Below are positions 25,793 through 35,612 of a stretch of DNA of 50,084 nt, in pieces (positions within the stretch are counted from its first letter, which is position 1; each line of letters opens with the position of its first letter). The position numbers were made by a program, and so were the translations under genes. The notes beneath the pieces are model-generated. The model saw nothing but the letters and a program-made list of their open reading frames with translations, had not been told where the DNA came from and ran no database searches. Source of the DNA: Gemmatimonadaceae bacterium (GTDB taxonomy: Bacteria; Gemmatimonadota; Gemmatimonadetes; Gemmatimonadales; Gemmatimonadaceae); contig JACCRF010000056.1 in the NCBI GenBank assembly GCA_013813715.1, positions 1 to 50,084 of the forward strand. Reading direction: 5' to 3'.

Positions 25793-28700
25793 TGCGCCTC
25801 ACGAAGCTCGAGCTCCATGGATTCAAATCGTTCGCCGACGAGACTGAGCTCGTTTTCGAGCCGGGCGTCACGGCGATCGTGGGGCCGAACGGCTGCGGCA
25901 AGTCGAACGTCTCGGACGCCGTGCGCTGGGTGCTCGGCGAGCAGCGGGCGCGCGCACTACGCGGCGCGAAGATGGAGGAGGTGATCTTCCAGGGCTCGTC
26001 AGCACGACGCCCGGTGAACATCGCGGAGGTGTCGCTCCATTTCGAGAACGACGACGGCGCACTGGGTGTACCGTTTCGCGAAGTCGTGATCACCCGGAGG
26101 CTCAGTCGTTCGGGCGAAAGCGACTATCTCCTTAATCGCGCGCCCTGCCGGCTGCGGGACATCCACGACATGGTGCGTGGCACCGGCCTCGGCGCGGATT
26201 CTGGCGTCGTTATCGAGAGCAGGATGATCGATGCACTGCTCTCCGACCGTCCTGACGAGCGGCGCGAGCTGTTCGAGGAAGCCGCCGGAGTGGGGCTCTA
26301 TCGTGACCGCAAGCGCAGCACTGAGCGGCGACTCGAAGAAACAGCGGTGGATCTCGGCCGTCTCGATGATCTCATATCGGAAGTGCAGACGCAGGTGCGG
26401 TCGCTTGCACGCCAGCGGCGCCGCGCGGAGAAACACGTCGAGTTGAACAGGCGCCGGTTCGTCGTGGAGATCGCCCTTGCCTCCCGGGAGATGGACGCAT
26501 GGAGAGGTGAGCTCGAGCGTCTCGAGCAGCGCGTCCGTCGGTTGCGCGACGAGGTGCCGACGGCCGAAGAGAGCGTCGCGGCCGCCGAAGCGGCGCGCGA
26601 TACGGCTCACGGCGCGCGTGCGGCGGCTGAGGGCCGGCGCGGCGAGCTCACGCGTCTCGTCTCAGAACAGCGCGAGAGCACACAACAGCTTCGTTCCGCT
26701 ATCGCCGTGGCCGAAGAGCGGCAGCGCAATGCACTGGCGCGTCGCGAGCGCGCGGAGCAGGAGCGGCGGGAAGGCGACACGACAGTCGAGCGCGTTGCGG
26801 AGGATCTCGAGCGCGCGAGGAGTCAGCGCGCACAACTCGAATCCCAGCTCTCGCTCGCGAGCAGCGCCCTCGTCGGGCATGTCGCGGAAGAAGACGCCGT
26901 GCGGCGGGCGCTCGCTGAAGCGCGCGCGAAGGTCGAGGCAGCCGAGAGGGTCGCGCGCGAAATGCGCGAAGCCGCGCATCGTGACGAGCTCGACCGTCAG
27001 GCCGCCGGCCGCGAGCTGCACGACCTGGAGATCAGAAGGGCAGCGCTCGTCGATGAGCAGTCGCAGCTTGCGGATTCCGAAGCGGCCGTGCGCCGCGAGC
27101 TCGAACAGACGGAGGAGAATCTTGCTCTCGCGCGCGAACGCAACACGACTCTCGACGGCGCGCTGGCCGCCGCCCTCGCCGCAGTGCGTGCCGCCCGCGA
27201 CGCCGACTCTGCGGCGCGCTCTTCCCGGCTCCGTGCCGAGGAGGCGCAGACCGCGCTCGCCGGCAGACTCAACGCGCTGGAGGCACTCGAGCGCGATCGC
27301 GTGGGGCTGGCTCCGGCGGCGGCACGGCTCCTCAAGGATCGCCGGCGCTTCGGCGAAGGCGCCATCATCGGTCCATTGAGCGACTACATCAGTACCGACG
27401 CCGAATCGGCATCGCTCGTCGAGCGGTTCCTCGGTGCGACTCTGCACGCCGTACTCGTCCGCGATCGCGACGCGGCGGAAGCCATCCGTGCCTGGCACGC
27501 CGCGACCAATCCAGGCGCGCTGCTGCTGCTTCCCGCTGATTCGGCACCGCCTTCTGATGGCGATGGGCCCTCGGAGGAGGGAGTGCTTTCCCGCCTCGTG
27601 AGCAGTGAGTCGCCGGCTGAGGCATGGGTGCGGACGCTACTGGGAAGTGTCACCTCGCTCGAGGGCGGTACTGGTTTCGTGGATGCACGTGGAGCGGTCT
27701 GGCTTCCTGCCAGCATTGCCGGTGCAGGCCCGCTCCGACGTCGCGCCGAAATATCGACGTCTAGACGCGACCTTCTCGACGCGCGGGCAAATCTCGAGCG
27801 CGCGGCGGGCGACGCCGACGCCAAACGCGGCGAGCTGGAAGACGCGGAGCGTGCATCCGCTGCCGCCAATGAGGCAGTCCACGTATCGTCGCGCGATGTT
27901 GCCGAGAAAGAAGATCTCTTCACTGCGGCGACCCGCCGCCATCACCGGGCTGTCAGAGAGGCGACTGATGCATCGGCGCTGCTCGAGCGCCTCGCCGAAC
28001 GCGAATCCCTTCTTCTTGAGACTATCGCCGGGATTGACCAGGCAATCTCGCAAAAGGAAGAGGGCGCCACGTCTCTCGATGCGGCAGTCGCCGAAGCGCG
28101 CCGCGGGCTCTTCGACACTGAAGCTGGGCAGGACGAGGCACGCGGACGGCGTACTGCCAGCGAAATCGCCAGCGCGCAGGCGCAGGCGCGTCTCCAGGTC
28201 GCGAGCGACAGAGAGCGCCATCTGCACGAGGAGCACATATCGGCGAGTTCGCGGCTCGCGTCGCTGCAATCGGAGCTGGTCACGCTTTTGAGCGCAGACA
28301 GTGAGCTCGCAGAGCAGCTCGTCGGATGGCAGCTCGACATCGACGCGAGGCAGGCGACGCTCGAGGATGCTGAGGCACGGCTGGCCAGCTCCGAGGTCGC
28401 GGTCAAGGCGACCGACGCTGAACTGGATGGCGCTGAGCATGCGCTGACCGACTTCCGGCACAAAGCGACTGGGCTAGTTGACGAGCTGCACACTTCAGAG
28501 CTGAGGCTCACCGAGCTATCCGGCCGCCGGGCCGCTATCCGCGAGCGGCTCGAGACCGAATGGAGGAGGCCGCTCGAGGATCTCCTGGACAGCGCGGAGA
28601 GCGTCGAAGACGACGATGACTCGCTGCGGTTGGAGGCGGCGCAACTGAGGGATCAGGTCGATGCGCTCGGCCCCGTGAATCCGCTGGCGATCGAAGAGCA

Positions 28701-29331
28701 TGAGGAGGAGCAGAAGCGCCTCGAGCTGCTCACGTCGCAGCGCGCTGATCTCGCTTCGGCGAAGCTTTCGCTTCAGCAGGCGATCCGCGAGATCGATGCG
28801 ACGGCCCGCGAGCTCTTCCTCGGTACATTCGTCCAGGTTCGCGAGAACTTCAGAAAAATCTTCATGACGCTGTTCGGTGGCGGTGAGTGCGATCTGCGAC
28901 TCGAGAATCACGACGCTCCGCTCGAAGGTGACATCGAGATTCATGCGGCACCGCGCGGAAAGCGCACGCAGCGAATACATCTTCTCTCCAGCGGCGAGAG
29001 AGCCCTGGTGGCATTGTCGCTCCTCTTCGGAATCTTCCTCACCAAGCCAAGTCCGTTCTGCCTTCTGGATGAGGTCGATGCTCCGCTCGACGACGCCAAC
29101 ATCGGCCGATTCGTGCTGATGCTGAACGAGTTCAAGAGCAACACACAGTTCATTGTCATCACGCACAACCCGCGCACGACAACAGAAGCGGCGGACGCTG
29201 TATACGGAGTCACGATGCAGGAGCCGGGGGTTTCGTCGCTTGTGAGCGTCCGCATGCGGGGAGGGGCGGTCGAAGACGCCATCGCGGGAACGATTCCAGC
29301 GCCAGAGCCGGAAGCGGCGCTGAGCGCCTAG
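25792..29331 (+). CDS. smc: Chromosome segregation protein SMC
   Basis: 1179 residues. The ATPase head halves flank long coiled coils and a hinge (about 515-650). Walker A is GPNGCGKSN (31-39). The signature motif is at 1065-1069, reading LSSGE instead of the usual LSGGE, and Walker B is LLDEVDAPL (D1093, E1094). It compacts and segregates the chromosome with ScpA/ScpB, which are absent from this window. GTG 25792 shares one base with the previous stop. Coupling to SPOR genes is unusual and suggests a segregation and division transcription unit. Confidence 0.97.
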   Translation: MRLTKLELHGFKSFADETELVFEPGVTAIVGPNGCGKSNVSDAVRWVLGEQRARALRGAKMEEVIFQGSSARRPVNIAEVSLHFENDDGALGVPFREVVITRRLSRSGESDYLLNRAPCRLRDIHDMVRGTGLGADSGVVIESRMIDALLSDRPDERRELFEEAAGVGLYRDRKRSTERRLEETAVDLGRLDDLISEVQTQVRSLARQRRRAEKHVELNRRRFVVEIALASREMDAWRGELERLEQRVRRLRDEVPTAEESVAAAEAARDTAHGARAAAEGRRGELTRLVSEQRESTQQLRSAIAVAEERQRNALARRERAEQERREGDTTVERVAEDLERARSQRAQLESQLSLASSALVGHVAEEDAVRRALAEARAKVEAAERVAREMREAAHRDELDRQAAGRELHDLEIRRAALVDEQSQLADSEAAVRRELEQTEENLALARERNTTLDGALAAALAAVRAARDADSAARSSRLRAEEAQTALAGRLNALEALERDRVGLAPAAARLLKDRRRFGEGAIIGPLSDYISTDAESASLVERFLGATLHAVLVRDRDAAEAIRAWHAATNPGALLLLPADSAPPSDGDGPSEEGVLSRLVSSESPAEAWVRTLLGSVTSLEGGTGFVDARGAVWLPASIAGAGPLRRRAEISTSRRDLLDARANLERAAGDADAKRGELEDAERASAAANEAVHVSSRDVAEKEDLFTAATRRHHRAVREATDASALLERLAERESLLLETIAGIDQAISQKEEGATSLDAAVAEARRGLFDTEAGQDEARGRRTASEIASAQAQARLQVASDRERHLHEEHISASSRLASLQSELVTLLSADSELAEQLVGWQLDIDARQATLEDAEARLASSEVAVKATDAELDGAEHALTDFRHKATGLVDELHTSELRLTELSGRRAAIRERLETEWRRPLEDLLDSAESVEDDDDSLRLEAAQLRDQVDALGPVNPLAIEEHEEEQKRLELLTSQRADLASAKLSLQQAIREIDATARELFLGTFVQVRENFRKIFMTLFGGGECDLRLENHDAPLEGDIEIHAAPRGKRTQRIHLLSSGERALVALSLLFGIFLTKPSPFCLLDEVDAPLDDANIGRFVLMLNEFKSNTQFIVITHNPRTTTEAADAVYGVTMQEPGVSSLVSVRMRGGAVEDAIAGTIPAPEPEAALSA

Positions 29332-29333
29332 TC

Positions 29334-30431
29334 ATGCTTGTCGTCATGGAGCACGGCGCTCCCGCTGCGGCGGTGGAGCGCGTCGTCGAGGTCATCGAGG
29401 AATTGGGATACGAGGCGCGGCCGATGCCGGGCGCCCAGCGCACCGCCATCGGAGTAGTCGGTAACGACGGGCGAGTAGATGCGTCGCGGCTTTCCGCACT
29501 GCCCGGGGTCGCGCAGATCATCCATGTCACACAACCCTACAAGCAGGTGTCGCGCGAATGGCGGCCCGAGAGCACGATCGTCACGATCGCCCCGGGAGTG
29601 TCGTTTGGCGGGGTCGATGTTCCGGTCATTGCGGGACCGTGTTCGGTCGAATCGGAGGCGCAGATTCTCGAGTCGGCGCGAGCGGTACGCGACGCTGGTG
29701 CGACGGCCCTTCGCGGCGGCGCGTTCAAGCCACGCAGCTCACCGTACTCCTTTCAAGGGCTGGGCAAGCGAGGCCTCGAGCTGCTGGCGCTGGCCCGCCG
29801 CGAGACGGGTCTCCCCATCGTCACCGAGGCGATAGACGACGAAGGCGCGCATCTAGTCGCCGAAGTCGCCGACTGCATCCAGATCGGCGCCCGCAACATG
29901 CAGAACTATTCCCTCCTCAAGACCGTCGGGCGCATCGGGAAGCCGGTCTTGCTCAAGCGTGGAATGGCGGCTACGATCACCGATCTGCTGCTCAGCGCCG
30001 AGTACATCCTTGCAGAGGGCAACGACAAGGTCATCCTGTGCGAGCGCGGGGTCCGAAGCTTCGATCCTGCGTCGCGTAACATGCTCGACCTCACTGCCAT
30101 TCCCACGGTTCACCGCCTGTCGCACCTTCCGATCGTGGGCGATCCCAGTCACGGTACCGGTATTCGTGAGAAGGTGACGCCGATGGCGCGGGCGGCGCTT
30201 GCCGCTGGTGCGGACGGGCTGCTGGTGGAGATGCATCCGCACCCGGACAAGGCACTGTCCGATGGTGCGCAGTCGCTGCACCCGGATGAACTCGCAACGC
30301 TCGTGGACGAGTTGCGAGCCGTGGCGCTCGCCATCGGGCGTCGTGTGACACCGGCAGTCGGCCTCGTCCGCGTGCAGCCCGACAACCACTCGATATCAGG
30401 AACGCAGCGAGCGGCAGCGGGTACACATTGA
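29334..30431 (+). CDS. aroF: 3-deoxy-7-phosphoheptulonate (DAHP) synthase, type I-beta
   Basis: 365 residues. It catalyses the first step of the shikimate pathway, joining PEP and erythrose 4-phosphate. The N-terminal ferredoxin-like ACT-type domain (1-70) begins LVVMEHGAPAAAVERVVEVI and may give feedback control. The barrel has IAGPCSVES (metal-binding Cys), RGGAFKPRSSPYSFQGLG, LLKRGMAATI, CERGVRSF, and DPSHGTG. It starts two bases after smc and runs straight into lolA. The residue count is normal for I-beta enzymes with the N-terminal domain. Confidence 0.96.
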   Translation: MLVVMEHGAPAAAVERVVEVIEELGYEARPMPGAQRTAIGVVGNDGRVDASRLSALPGVAQIIHVTQPYKQVSREWRPESTIVTIAPGVSFGGVDVPVIAGPCSVESEAQILESARAVRDAGATALRGGAFKPRSSPYSFQGLGKRGLELLALARRETGLPIVTEAIDDEGAHLVAEVADCIQIGARNMQNYSLLKTVGRIGKPVLLKRGMAATITDLLLSAEYILAEGNDKVILCERGVRSFDPASRNMLDLTAIPTVHRLSHLPIVGDPSHGTGIREKVTPMARAALAAGADGLLVEMHPHPDKALSDGAQSLHPDELATLVDELRAVALAIGRRVTPAVGLVRVQPDNHSISGTQRAAAGTH

Positions 30432-30432
30432 C

Positions 30433-31098
30433 ATGAAACTCATCGCAACGTTCGTCGCGCTCAGCATGGGCGCGAGCGCAAATGCACAAACGCCCGAAGC
30501 AACGATGGAGCGCGCGGCCCGCACTTACTCTGACATGCGCAGCATGCGTGCCGAGTTCCAGCAGACAATCACCAATCCGCTTACGGGGACGCGGTCGGTG
30601 TCGCGCGGTGTGCTGCTCCGGCGCGAGCCGAATCTTCTCTCGGTCAATTTCAGCGATCCGGCGGGCGACAGGGTCGTCGCCGACGGGACTAACGTCTGGG
30701 TTTATCTGCCCAGTTCGGCGCCCGGACAGGTGATCAGGATGCCCGCATCGGGAGGGAGCTCGCTCTCGACGGTGGATCCCGGCGGGCTTTTCATGTCTTC
30801 ACCCGGCAGCCGCTACACGATCACGAGCGCCGGAACGGCGATCATCAGCGGCCGGAAAACCAACGCCCTGGTGCTCGTTCCGAAAAAGCCCAACCCCGCG
30901 TTCACGCGGGCCAAAGTGTGGATCGATGCGGCCGACAATTCGATTCGGCAATTCGAGATCGCCGATGCCAACGGCCTTACGCGCCTCGTGTTAATCACGA
31001 GTCTCCGCAGCAATGTCACGATCGCGCGTTCGGAATTCCGGTTCACGCCGCCGGCAAAAGTCAGGATCCTCAATTCCGCGTCGCTCTCAGGCATGTAG
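30433..31098 (+). CDS. lolA: LolA-like outer-membrane lipoprotein carrier
   Basis: 221 residues with a signal peptide (1-18, ANAQ). The LolA half-barrel is seen in SMRAEFQQTITNPLTG, GVLLRREPNLLSVNFSDP, VADGTNVWVYLPSSAPGQV, and the ending FEIADANGLTRLVLI. LolA carries lipoproteins across the periplasm to LolB. No LolB or LolCDE gene is present here. The start ATG is one base after the DAHP synthase stop. A role in supplying the outer membrane fits the upstream lipoproteins and barrel protein. Confidence 0.88.
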   Translation: MKLIATFVALSMGASANAQTPEATMERAARTYSDMRSMRAEFQQTITNPLTGTRSVSRGVLLRREPNLLSVNFSDPAGDRVVADGTNVWVYLPSSAPGQVIRMPASGGSSLSTVDPGGLFMSSPGSRYTITSAGTAIISGRKTNALVLVPKKPNPAFTRAKVWIDAADNSIRQFEIADANGLTRLVLITSLRSNVTIARSEFRFTPPAKVRILNSASLSGM

Positions 31099-31129
31099 TG
31101 GCCTGGGAAAGTGCACGGAGCCCGCCCAC

Positions 31130-31993
31130 TTATCGCAACAGCAGCGCGTTCTGAATCTCAGCGAGCCGGCCGGGATCCGTCCCCCGCCGGCTTGCCGTCT
31201 CGACGGCCGCGAGCGAGAGTCGCTTGTATACCGCTCTCGCCTCCGGATTCCCCTTCAGTGCGGCGAGATGACGCATAACCGTGTCGACGTCGCCACGGAC
31301 TATAGGACCTGTGAGCGCGTCGCCCGGCGGCGTTTCTGCGATGTTGGAGACCGCGGCTTCCATCAGGCTGTGCACCGCCTGCTGAGCGCTCCGCTCGGTG
31401 ATGCCGAGGCCTGCAAGCAGTTTGCTTGCGACCTCGGCGAGGATGACCGGAAAGTTCGACGCGATGACGGCGGCGGCGTGATACGCGCTCTTGCGGCCGG
31501 CGGGAATCTCGAGCGTCCGCGCGCCGACATGTCCGGCGAGCCGTCTCGACATCGCTCTCGCGTGCTCGTCGCCGTCGATGCCGATCCATGCCCTTCTGAG
31601 AAATCCGGCGGCACGCTCCGGATTCGCAAAAGGAACGAGAGGGTGAAACGTACCGCCGCTCATCCCGAGCTCCGAAAGCCGCGAGATCAGCCGTGGCTCG
31701 GCGCTGCCCGACGTATGGACGACCGCGGTGCCGGATGCGACGCGCAGTCTTCGGGCCGCGCCGCGCGGCTCGATCAACTCGGCAATAGCGTCGTCAATCT
31801 GATCGTCGCGAACGGCGAGGATTACCGCGTTGGCGTCGGCTAGTGCCGGGGGCAGCGCGCCGCTGGAGGTCGTGAATGCCGAGGGACGCCGGCCGTGGAG
31901 GCCGAGGAGCTCGACTCCCCCGGCCGCACGAAAGGCGCGGAATAACCCGCGCCCCACCTGCCCAGCGCCAACAATGAAAACCCGCTCGCTCAC
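31130..31993 (-). CDS. DUF2520/Rossmann-like NADP-binding protein
   Basis: 287 residues. The N-terminus has a dinucleotide-binding site VFIVGAGQVGRGL, then VILAVRDDQIDDA and HTSGSAEP. The C-terminal helical DUF2520 domain (about 160-287) has GRKSAYHAAAVIASNFPV, as in ketopantoate-reductase-like or ProC-like proteins. The substrate is unknown. It ends the leftward rpmE run and overlaps the S41 protease stop by ATGA. It is convergent with lolA, with 31 bp between. Confidence 0.85.
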   Translation of the reverse strand: MSERVFIVGAGQVGRGLFRAFRAAGGVELLGLHGRRPSAFTTSSGALPPALADANAVILAVRDDQIDDAIAELIEPRGAARRLRVASGTAVVHTSGSAEPRLISRLSELGMSGGTFHPLVPFANPERAAGFLRRAWIGIDGDEHARAMSRRLAGHVGARTLEIPAGRKSAYHAAAVIASNFPVILAEVASKLLAGLGITERSAQQAVHSLMEAAVSNIAETPPGDALTGPIVRGDVDTVMRHLAALKGNPEARAVYKRLSLAAVETASRRGTDPGRLAEIQNALLLR

Positions 31994-33630
31994 TCGTTGC
32001 TCAGTGCACGCTGCTCCCGCTGGCGGCTGAGTGCGCGATCGAGGAGCGATTTCTGCGTCGAGGCGCCGGTCATGAGCTCGAGAGCCGTCTTGATCGCCCG
32101 GTCGTTCGCGACTCTGCGCCGGAATTCCGCTTCGGGCCCAAACACGTAGCGCGCGATGTCATACGAAAGGAAGGGCGCCACAACGTTCGAAGATTCGTCA
32201 TAGATGCCGCGATCCATCACGATTCCGCGGGCCACCATCCGCTTCCACACCTCGTCGAGCATCGGCTGCGTGACGGTGAACTGCGGAGAAGCGATCTCCC
32301 GCTTCGTCTTGAGCGCCAGAGCATAGTCTGCCAATGCATCGCGAAAAAGCCCGACCTTGCGGTCCAGCGCGCCCTGAAATGTGCGCACGCCCTCGGACCA
32401 TGCACTGTCGCTCTCGATCACGTCGGGTGTGATGCCGCCACCGTCGTAGACGATCCGCCCGGACGATGTCGTGTATTGCTTTCGCTGGCCCGCTCTCGGA
32501 TCGGCGGATGAGTCATCGTCGTCTCTGTCGACCTCCTTGCTGATGGATCGCCCTGACGGCGTGAACCACCGCGAGGTGGTGATCTTGAGACCACCGACCT
32601 CGCCCAGCGGGATGATTGTCTGCGCGCTTCCCTTGCCGTACGTCGATTCGCCGACAATCACCGCACGGTCGTGGTCCTGGAGAGCGCCCGCCACGATTTC
32701 GGCGGCGCTCGCGCTCTTGTCGTCGACGAGAACCGTGATGGGCACCGACGGCCAAAGCTGTTTCGTGCTGTCAGTGTAATCGCGGTTCGCCCCCTCAGTT
32801 CTGCCGCGAAGACTGACGATTCGCTGTCCGGGCCCAAGGAAAAGGTCAGCTACGCGCAGGCCCTGCTCCAGGAGTCCTCCGGGATTCGCGCGAAGATCGA
32901 GCATGAGCGATCTTGCTCCTCGTGCGCGCAACGCGTTGACGCTTCTCGTGACTTCGCGCTCGGTCGAGTCGCTGAACGCGTCGAGGTCGAGGTATCCGAC
33001 GCCATTGGGAAGCATCGCGATGCGGCGCACCGAGCTATGGTGGAGCGGCCTCCGCACAAGCGTGAGCGGAATGACGGTCGCCATCCCCGGCCGCTCGACG
33101 CGAAGCGCCAGCGAAGTCCCGGGCCGCCCGCGGAAAGAGCGCTGCGCTTCCTCATGAGTCCAGCCGTGAGTCGAGCGGCCGTCCACCTCGATGATCCGGT
33201 CGCCGGGCTGAATGCCTGCATGCTCGGCGGGGCTGCCTGGCGTTGGCGAGATAACAATCATCCATCCGTCGCGCACATCCACCTGGACGCCGATACCAGC
33301 GTAGTTGCCGCTCGTCGTCTCAGTGAGGCGTCCGAGCTTGTCCGGGGCGAGCAGGGACGTGTACGGATCCTCCAACTCGTACAGCATTCCCTCGACTGCC
33401 ATCCGATACATCGAGGAGGCGGCGAGGGAGTCAACGTAGTGACGGTAGATGTGCACGAATACTTCGTCGAACAGCCGTGCCGCCTCGGCCTTCGTCCTCA
33501 CCGGGCCGGATCGCGCCCCGTGTTCGAGCAGCCATCCGCCGGTGACGAGCGAGATGACCAGCACCAGCGCAACAGTAATAGTGCGAGGGCGGGCGCCGGG
33601 ATTCATGCCGGAATTCGCATCAGGGGTCAT
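31990..33630 (-). CDS. S41 family C-terminal processing peptidase
   Basis: 546 residues. A single N-terminal anchor (about 17-34), a PDZ domain (about 105-185) with YAGIGVQVDVRDGW and GIQPGDRIIEVDG, and the S41 protease core. The catalytic dyad is S318 (KSASAAE) and K343 (STYGKGSAQ), 25 residues apart as in Prc. The C-terminal region (430-546) is helical. It probably trims periplasmic proteins. It could start at ATG 33609. It shares an ATGA with tmk upstream. Confidence 0.95.
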   Translation of the reverse strand: MTPDANSGMNPGARPRTITVALVLVISLVTGGWLLEHGARSGPVRTKAEAARLFDEVFVHIYRHYVDSLAASSMYRMAVEGMLYELEDPYTSLLAPDKLGRLTETTSGNYAGIGVQVDVRDGWMIVISPTPGSPAEHAGIQPGDRIIEVDGRSTHGWTHEEAQRSFRGRPGTSLALRVERPGMATVIPLTLVRRPLHHSSVRRIAMLPNGVGYLDLDAFSDSTEREVTRSVNALRARGARSLMLDLRANPGGLLEQGLRVADLFLGPGQRIVSLRGRTEGANRDYTDSTKQLWPSVPITVLVDDKSASAAEIVAGALQDHDRAVIVGESTYGKGSAQTIIPLGEVGGLKITTSRWFTPSGRSISKEVDRDDDDSSADPRAGQRKQYTTSSGRIVYDGGGITPDVIESDSAWSEGVRTFQGALDRKVGLFRDALADYALALKTKREIASPQFTVTQPMLDEVWKRMVARGIVMDRGIYDESSNVVAPFLSYDIARYVFGPEAEFRRRVANDRAIKTALELMTGASTQKSLLDRALSRQREQRALSNE

Positions 33631-34304
33631 CGGGCGACCGGTTCCCGAAGCATGGCGAAAGAGTCGGGCAAGTTCTGCGCGAGCGTAGCGATCACTCTCG
33701 CCAGAACCTCGTCAGGCTCGCCGCGGCCGTCCACGGTCACGATCCTTCCGCATTCCTCATGCGCTCGTTGCCAGTCGCCGTCGGCAAAGCGAGCGAACGC
33801 CTGCTCGACACGGGCGTGAAACTCGTCGCCCGATCTTTCTATCCGGTCGTGTGATCCACGCAGCGTAGCTCGCGCCATGCCCTCCGCGGCGGGCAATTCG
33901 ATCGCCAGCGTGAGGTCGGGCCTGAGCCCACCGGTTGCGAGCGCGTTGGCGGCGCGCACCTGATCTTCGGGGAGTCCCCTCCCCGCGATCTGGTAGGCAT
34001 AAGTGGAGAGGAAGAAGCGGTCCATGAGAACAACTACACCATTCCGCAGCGCAGGGTCAATCTTTTCGCGAACTATCTCCGCCCGCGACGCCATGAACAG
34101 GAGCGCTTCCGCGGCGGGCGTGATCTCGCCGGGCGAATCGAGGAGAATCCCTCGGATAGCGTCGCCCAGCGCGGTGCCGCCCGGCTCGCGAAAGGTCACC
34201 ACCGAGATGCCGGCCGCCGCGAGCTTCGCGGACAACATTTTTAGTTGCGTTGTCTTCCCCACTCCTTCGGGCCCTTCGAAGACGATCAGCCGGCCCTTTT
34301 CCAC
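33627..34304 (-). CDS. tmk: Thymidylate kinase
   Basis: 225 residues, dTMP to dTDP phosphorylation. It has the P-loop FEGPEGVGKTTQ (9-20), the FREPGGT segment, DRFFLSTYAYQ and the LID loop SHDRIERSGDEFHARVEQAF. The start is GTG 34304. The C-terminus (190-225) is a little longer than in E. coli. It lies 11 bp downstream of the ylbF-like gene and overlaps the S41 gene. Confidence 0.97.
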   Translation of the reverse strand: MEKGRLIVFEGPEGVGKTTQLKMLSAKLAAAGISVVTFREPGGTALGDAIRGILLDSPGEITPAAEALLFMASRAEIVREKIDPALRNGVVVLMDRFFLSTYAYQIAGRGLPEDQVRAANALATGGLRPDLTLAIELPAAEGMARATLRGSHDRIERSGDEFHARVEQAFARFADGDWQRAHEECGRIVTVDGRGEPDEVLARVIATLAQNLPDSFAMLREPVAR

Positions 34305-34315
34305 AGGGACGCCGG

Positions 34316-34669
34316 TCAGGAAAGAGTGATGATCGAGCTCGTCGCGCCTTTCTTCATCCCGTCCATGATCCAGTTGTTGATCTGGAACATCACCTTGTCG
34401 AAGTTCTCCTGCGCGGAGATCGCCTGCTGATATACCGGGTTCGTCTGCACCTTCGAGAGCAGGTCATCGAGCTGCTGTTCCATCTCCGCCGTCGGATTCT
34501 CGCCGCGCTGGATGAGCTGCTGCGCCTCGCTGCGAATCTTGTCCATCTGCTGCAGCACCGTGACCGCTTCCCTGTTTCCGTTGAGCGCTTCGCTCGATCG
34601 CTTGACTGCCTTGTACTCGGGACTCTGCCCGATCAGTCGCCCGAGCTCGCGGGCCTTGTCTTCCAGCAT
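34316..34669 (-). CDS. YlbF/YmcA family protein
   Basis: 117 residues, all-helical. The motif QMDKIRSEAQQL and the C-terminal NPVYQQAISAQENFDKVMFQINNWI match the YlbF/YmcA (DUF964) family. In Bacillus these proteins form the Y-complex that works with RNase Y in mRNA processing. The role in this Gram-negative organism is unknown. It is 28 bp after prmC and 11 bp before tmk. Confidence 0.9.
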   Translation of the reverse strand: MLEDKARELGRLIGQSPEYKAVKRSSEALNGNREAVTVLQQMDKIRSEAQQLIQRGENPTAEMEQQLDDLLSKVQTNPVYQQAISAQENFDKVMFQINNWIMDGMKKGATSSIITLS

Positions 34670-34697
34670 CGGTTCTCCGGTATGCCTTCGTTATTGG

Positions 34698-35612
34698 TCA
34701 GCGGCGTGATGCGAAAACAAATCGCTCACGCCCCGTAAGGTCCAATCCGACCCCAACCCCTGTATAACCGGGATGTCCCATCATGAGCTCGGCAACCAGC
34801 GACGCGCGGCGCTCGTCCACCTCGAGCCCGATGACACCGCCGCTCTCGAGAACCCGCACTCCGCCACGCAGGATCGCGGCCGTTGCCGCTATTCCGTTCT
34901 GCGCACTGAGGACCGCAATCGGCGGTTCCCAGTCGCGAACGCTTGCCGGCAGTGTCTCCGCCTCAGAGTAAGCGATGTACGGTGGATTGGAGACGAGCGC
35001 TGTGACCTTCACATCCCGAACGGGCGAAAGCAGTGAGCCGTGCCTGAACTCGACTTCGGCGTTGAGCATTGCCGCCGAGCGCGAAGCGTTGATTCGGGCT
35101 ACATCGAGTGCGTCGAGGGATGCATCGGTAGCGATCACCCGGTCGAATCGGCCTTCGCTCGCGAGCGACAGGGCGATCGCTCCGGAACCCGTCCCTACAT
35201 CCAGGGCAGTGCCCCAGCTAGCGGAGCCCGGGCGCATGGCTTCCATCCGTTCCAGAACCTCACCAACAAGGACCTCCGTCTCCGGCCGCGGTATCAGTAC
35301 GCGCTGATCGACAAAGAGATTGAGATGCCGAAAGCACACCGAGCCCACCGCGTACGCGAACGGAGCGCCGGCGCCGAGCATCCGGACCGCCGACCGCGCC
35401 GACGTGACAATCGCGGTATCCACCGTTACGTCGCGATTCAGCATCGGCCATGTGCGCGGCACCCCGAGCAGCGCCGCGACTACGTCGATTGCTACACGCC
35501 GCGGATCGGTGATTCCGGCTGGGCGAAGCGACACTGTGAGCTCCTCGACGACGGCGAGGATTGACGCGTCACCGGACTGGATTGGCTGCGATTGCAGCTC
35601 CGGCCTATTCAC
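34698..35612 (-). CDS. prmC: Peptide chain release factor N5-glutamine methyltransferase
   Basis: 304 residues. It methylates the GGQ glutamine of release factors, here encoded just upstream as prfA. The helical N-terminus precedes the SAM-binding fold: ALDVGTGSGAIAL, NPPY, and the C-terminal GVIGLEVDERRA. I place the start at GTG 35612 because GAGGA lies eight bases before it. A start 12 codons earlier would lie entirely within prfA. It overlaps the end of prfA by eight bases. Confidence 0.93.
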   Translation of the reverse strand: MNRPELQSQPIQSGDASILAVVEELTVSLRPAGITDPRRVAIDVVAALLGVPRTWPMLNRDVTVDTAIVTSARSAVRMLGAGAPFAYAVGSVCFRHLNLFVDQRVLIPRPETEVLVGEVLERMEAMRPGSASWGTALDVGTGSGAIALSLASEGRFDRVIATDASLDALDVARINASRSAAMLNAEVEFRHGSLLSPVRDVKVTALVSNPPYIAYSEAETLPASVRDWEPPIAVLSAQNGIAATAAILRGGVRVLESGGVIGLEVDERRASLVAELMMGHPGYTGVGVGLDLTGRERFVFASRR

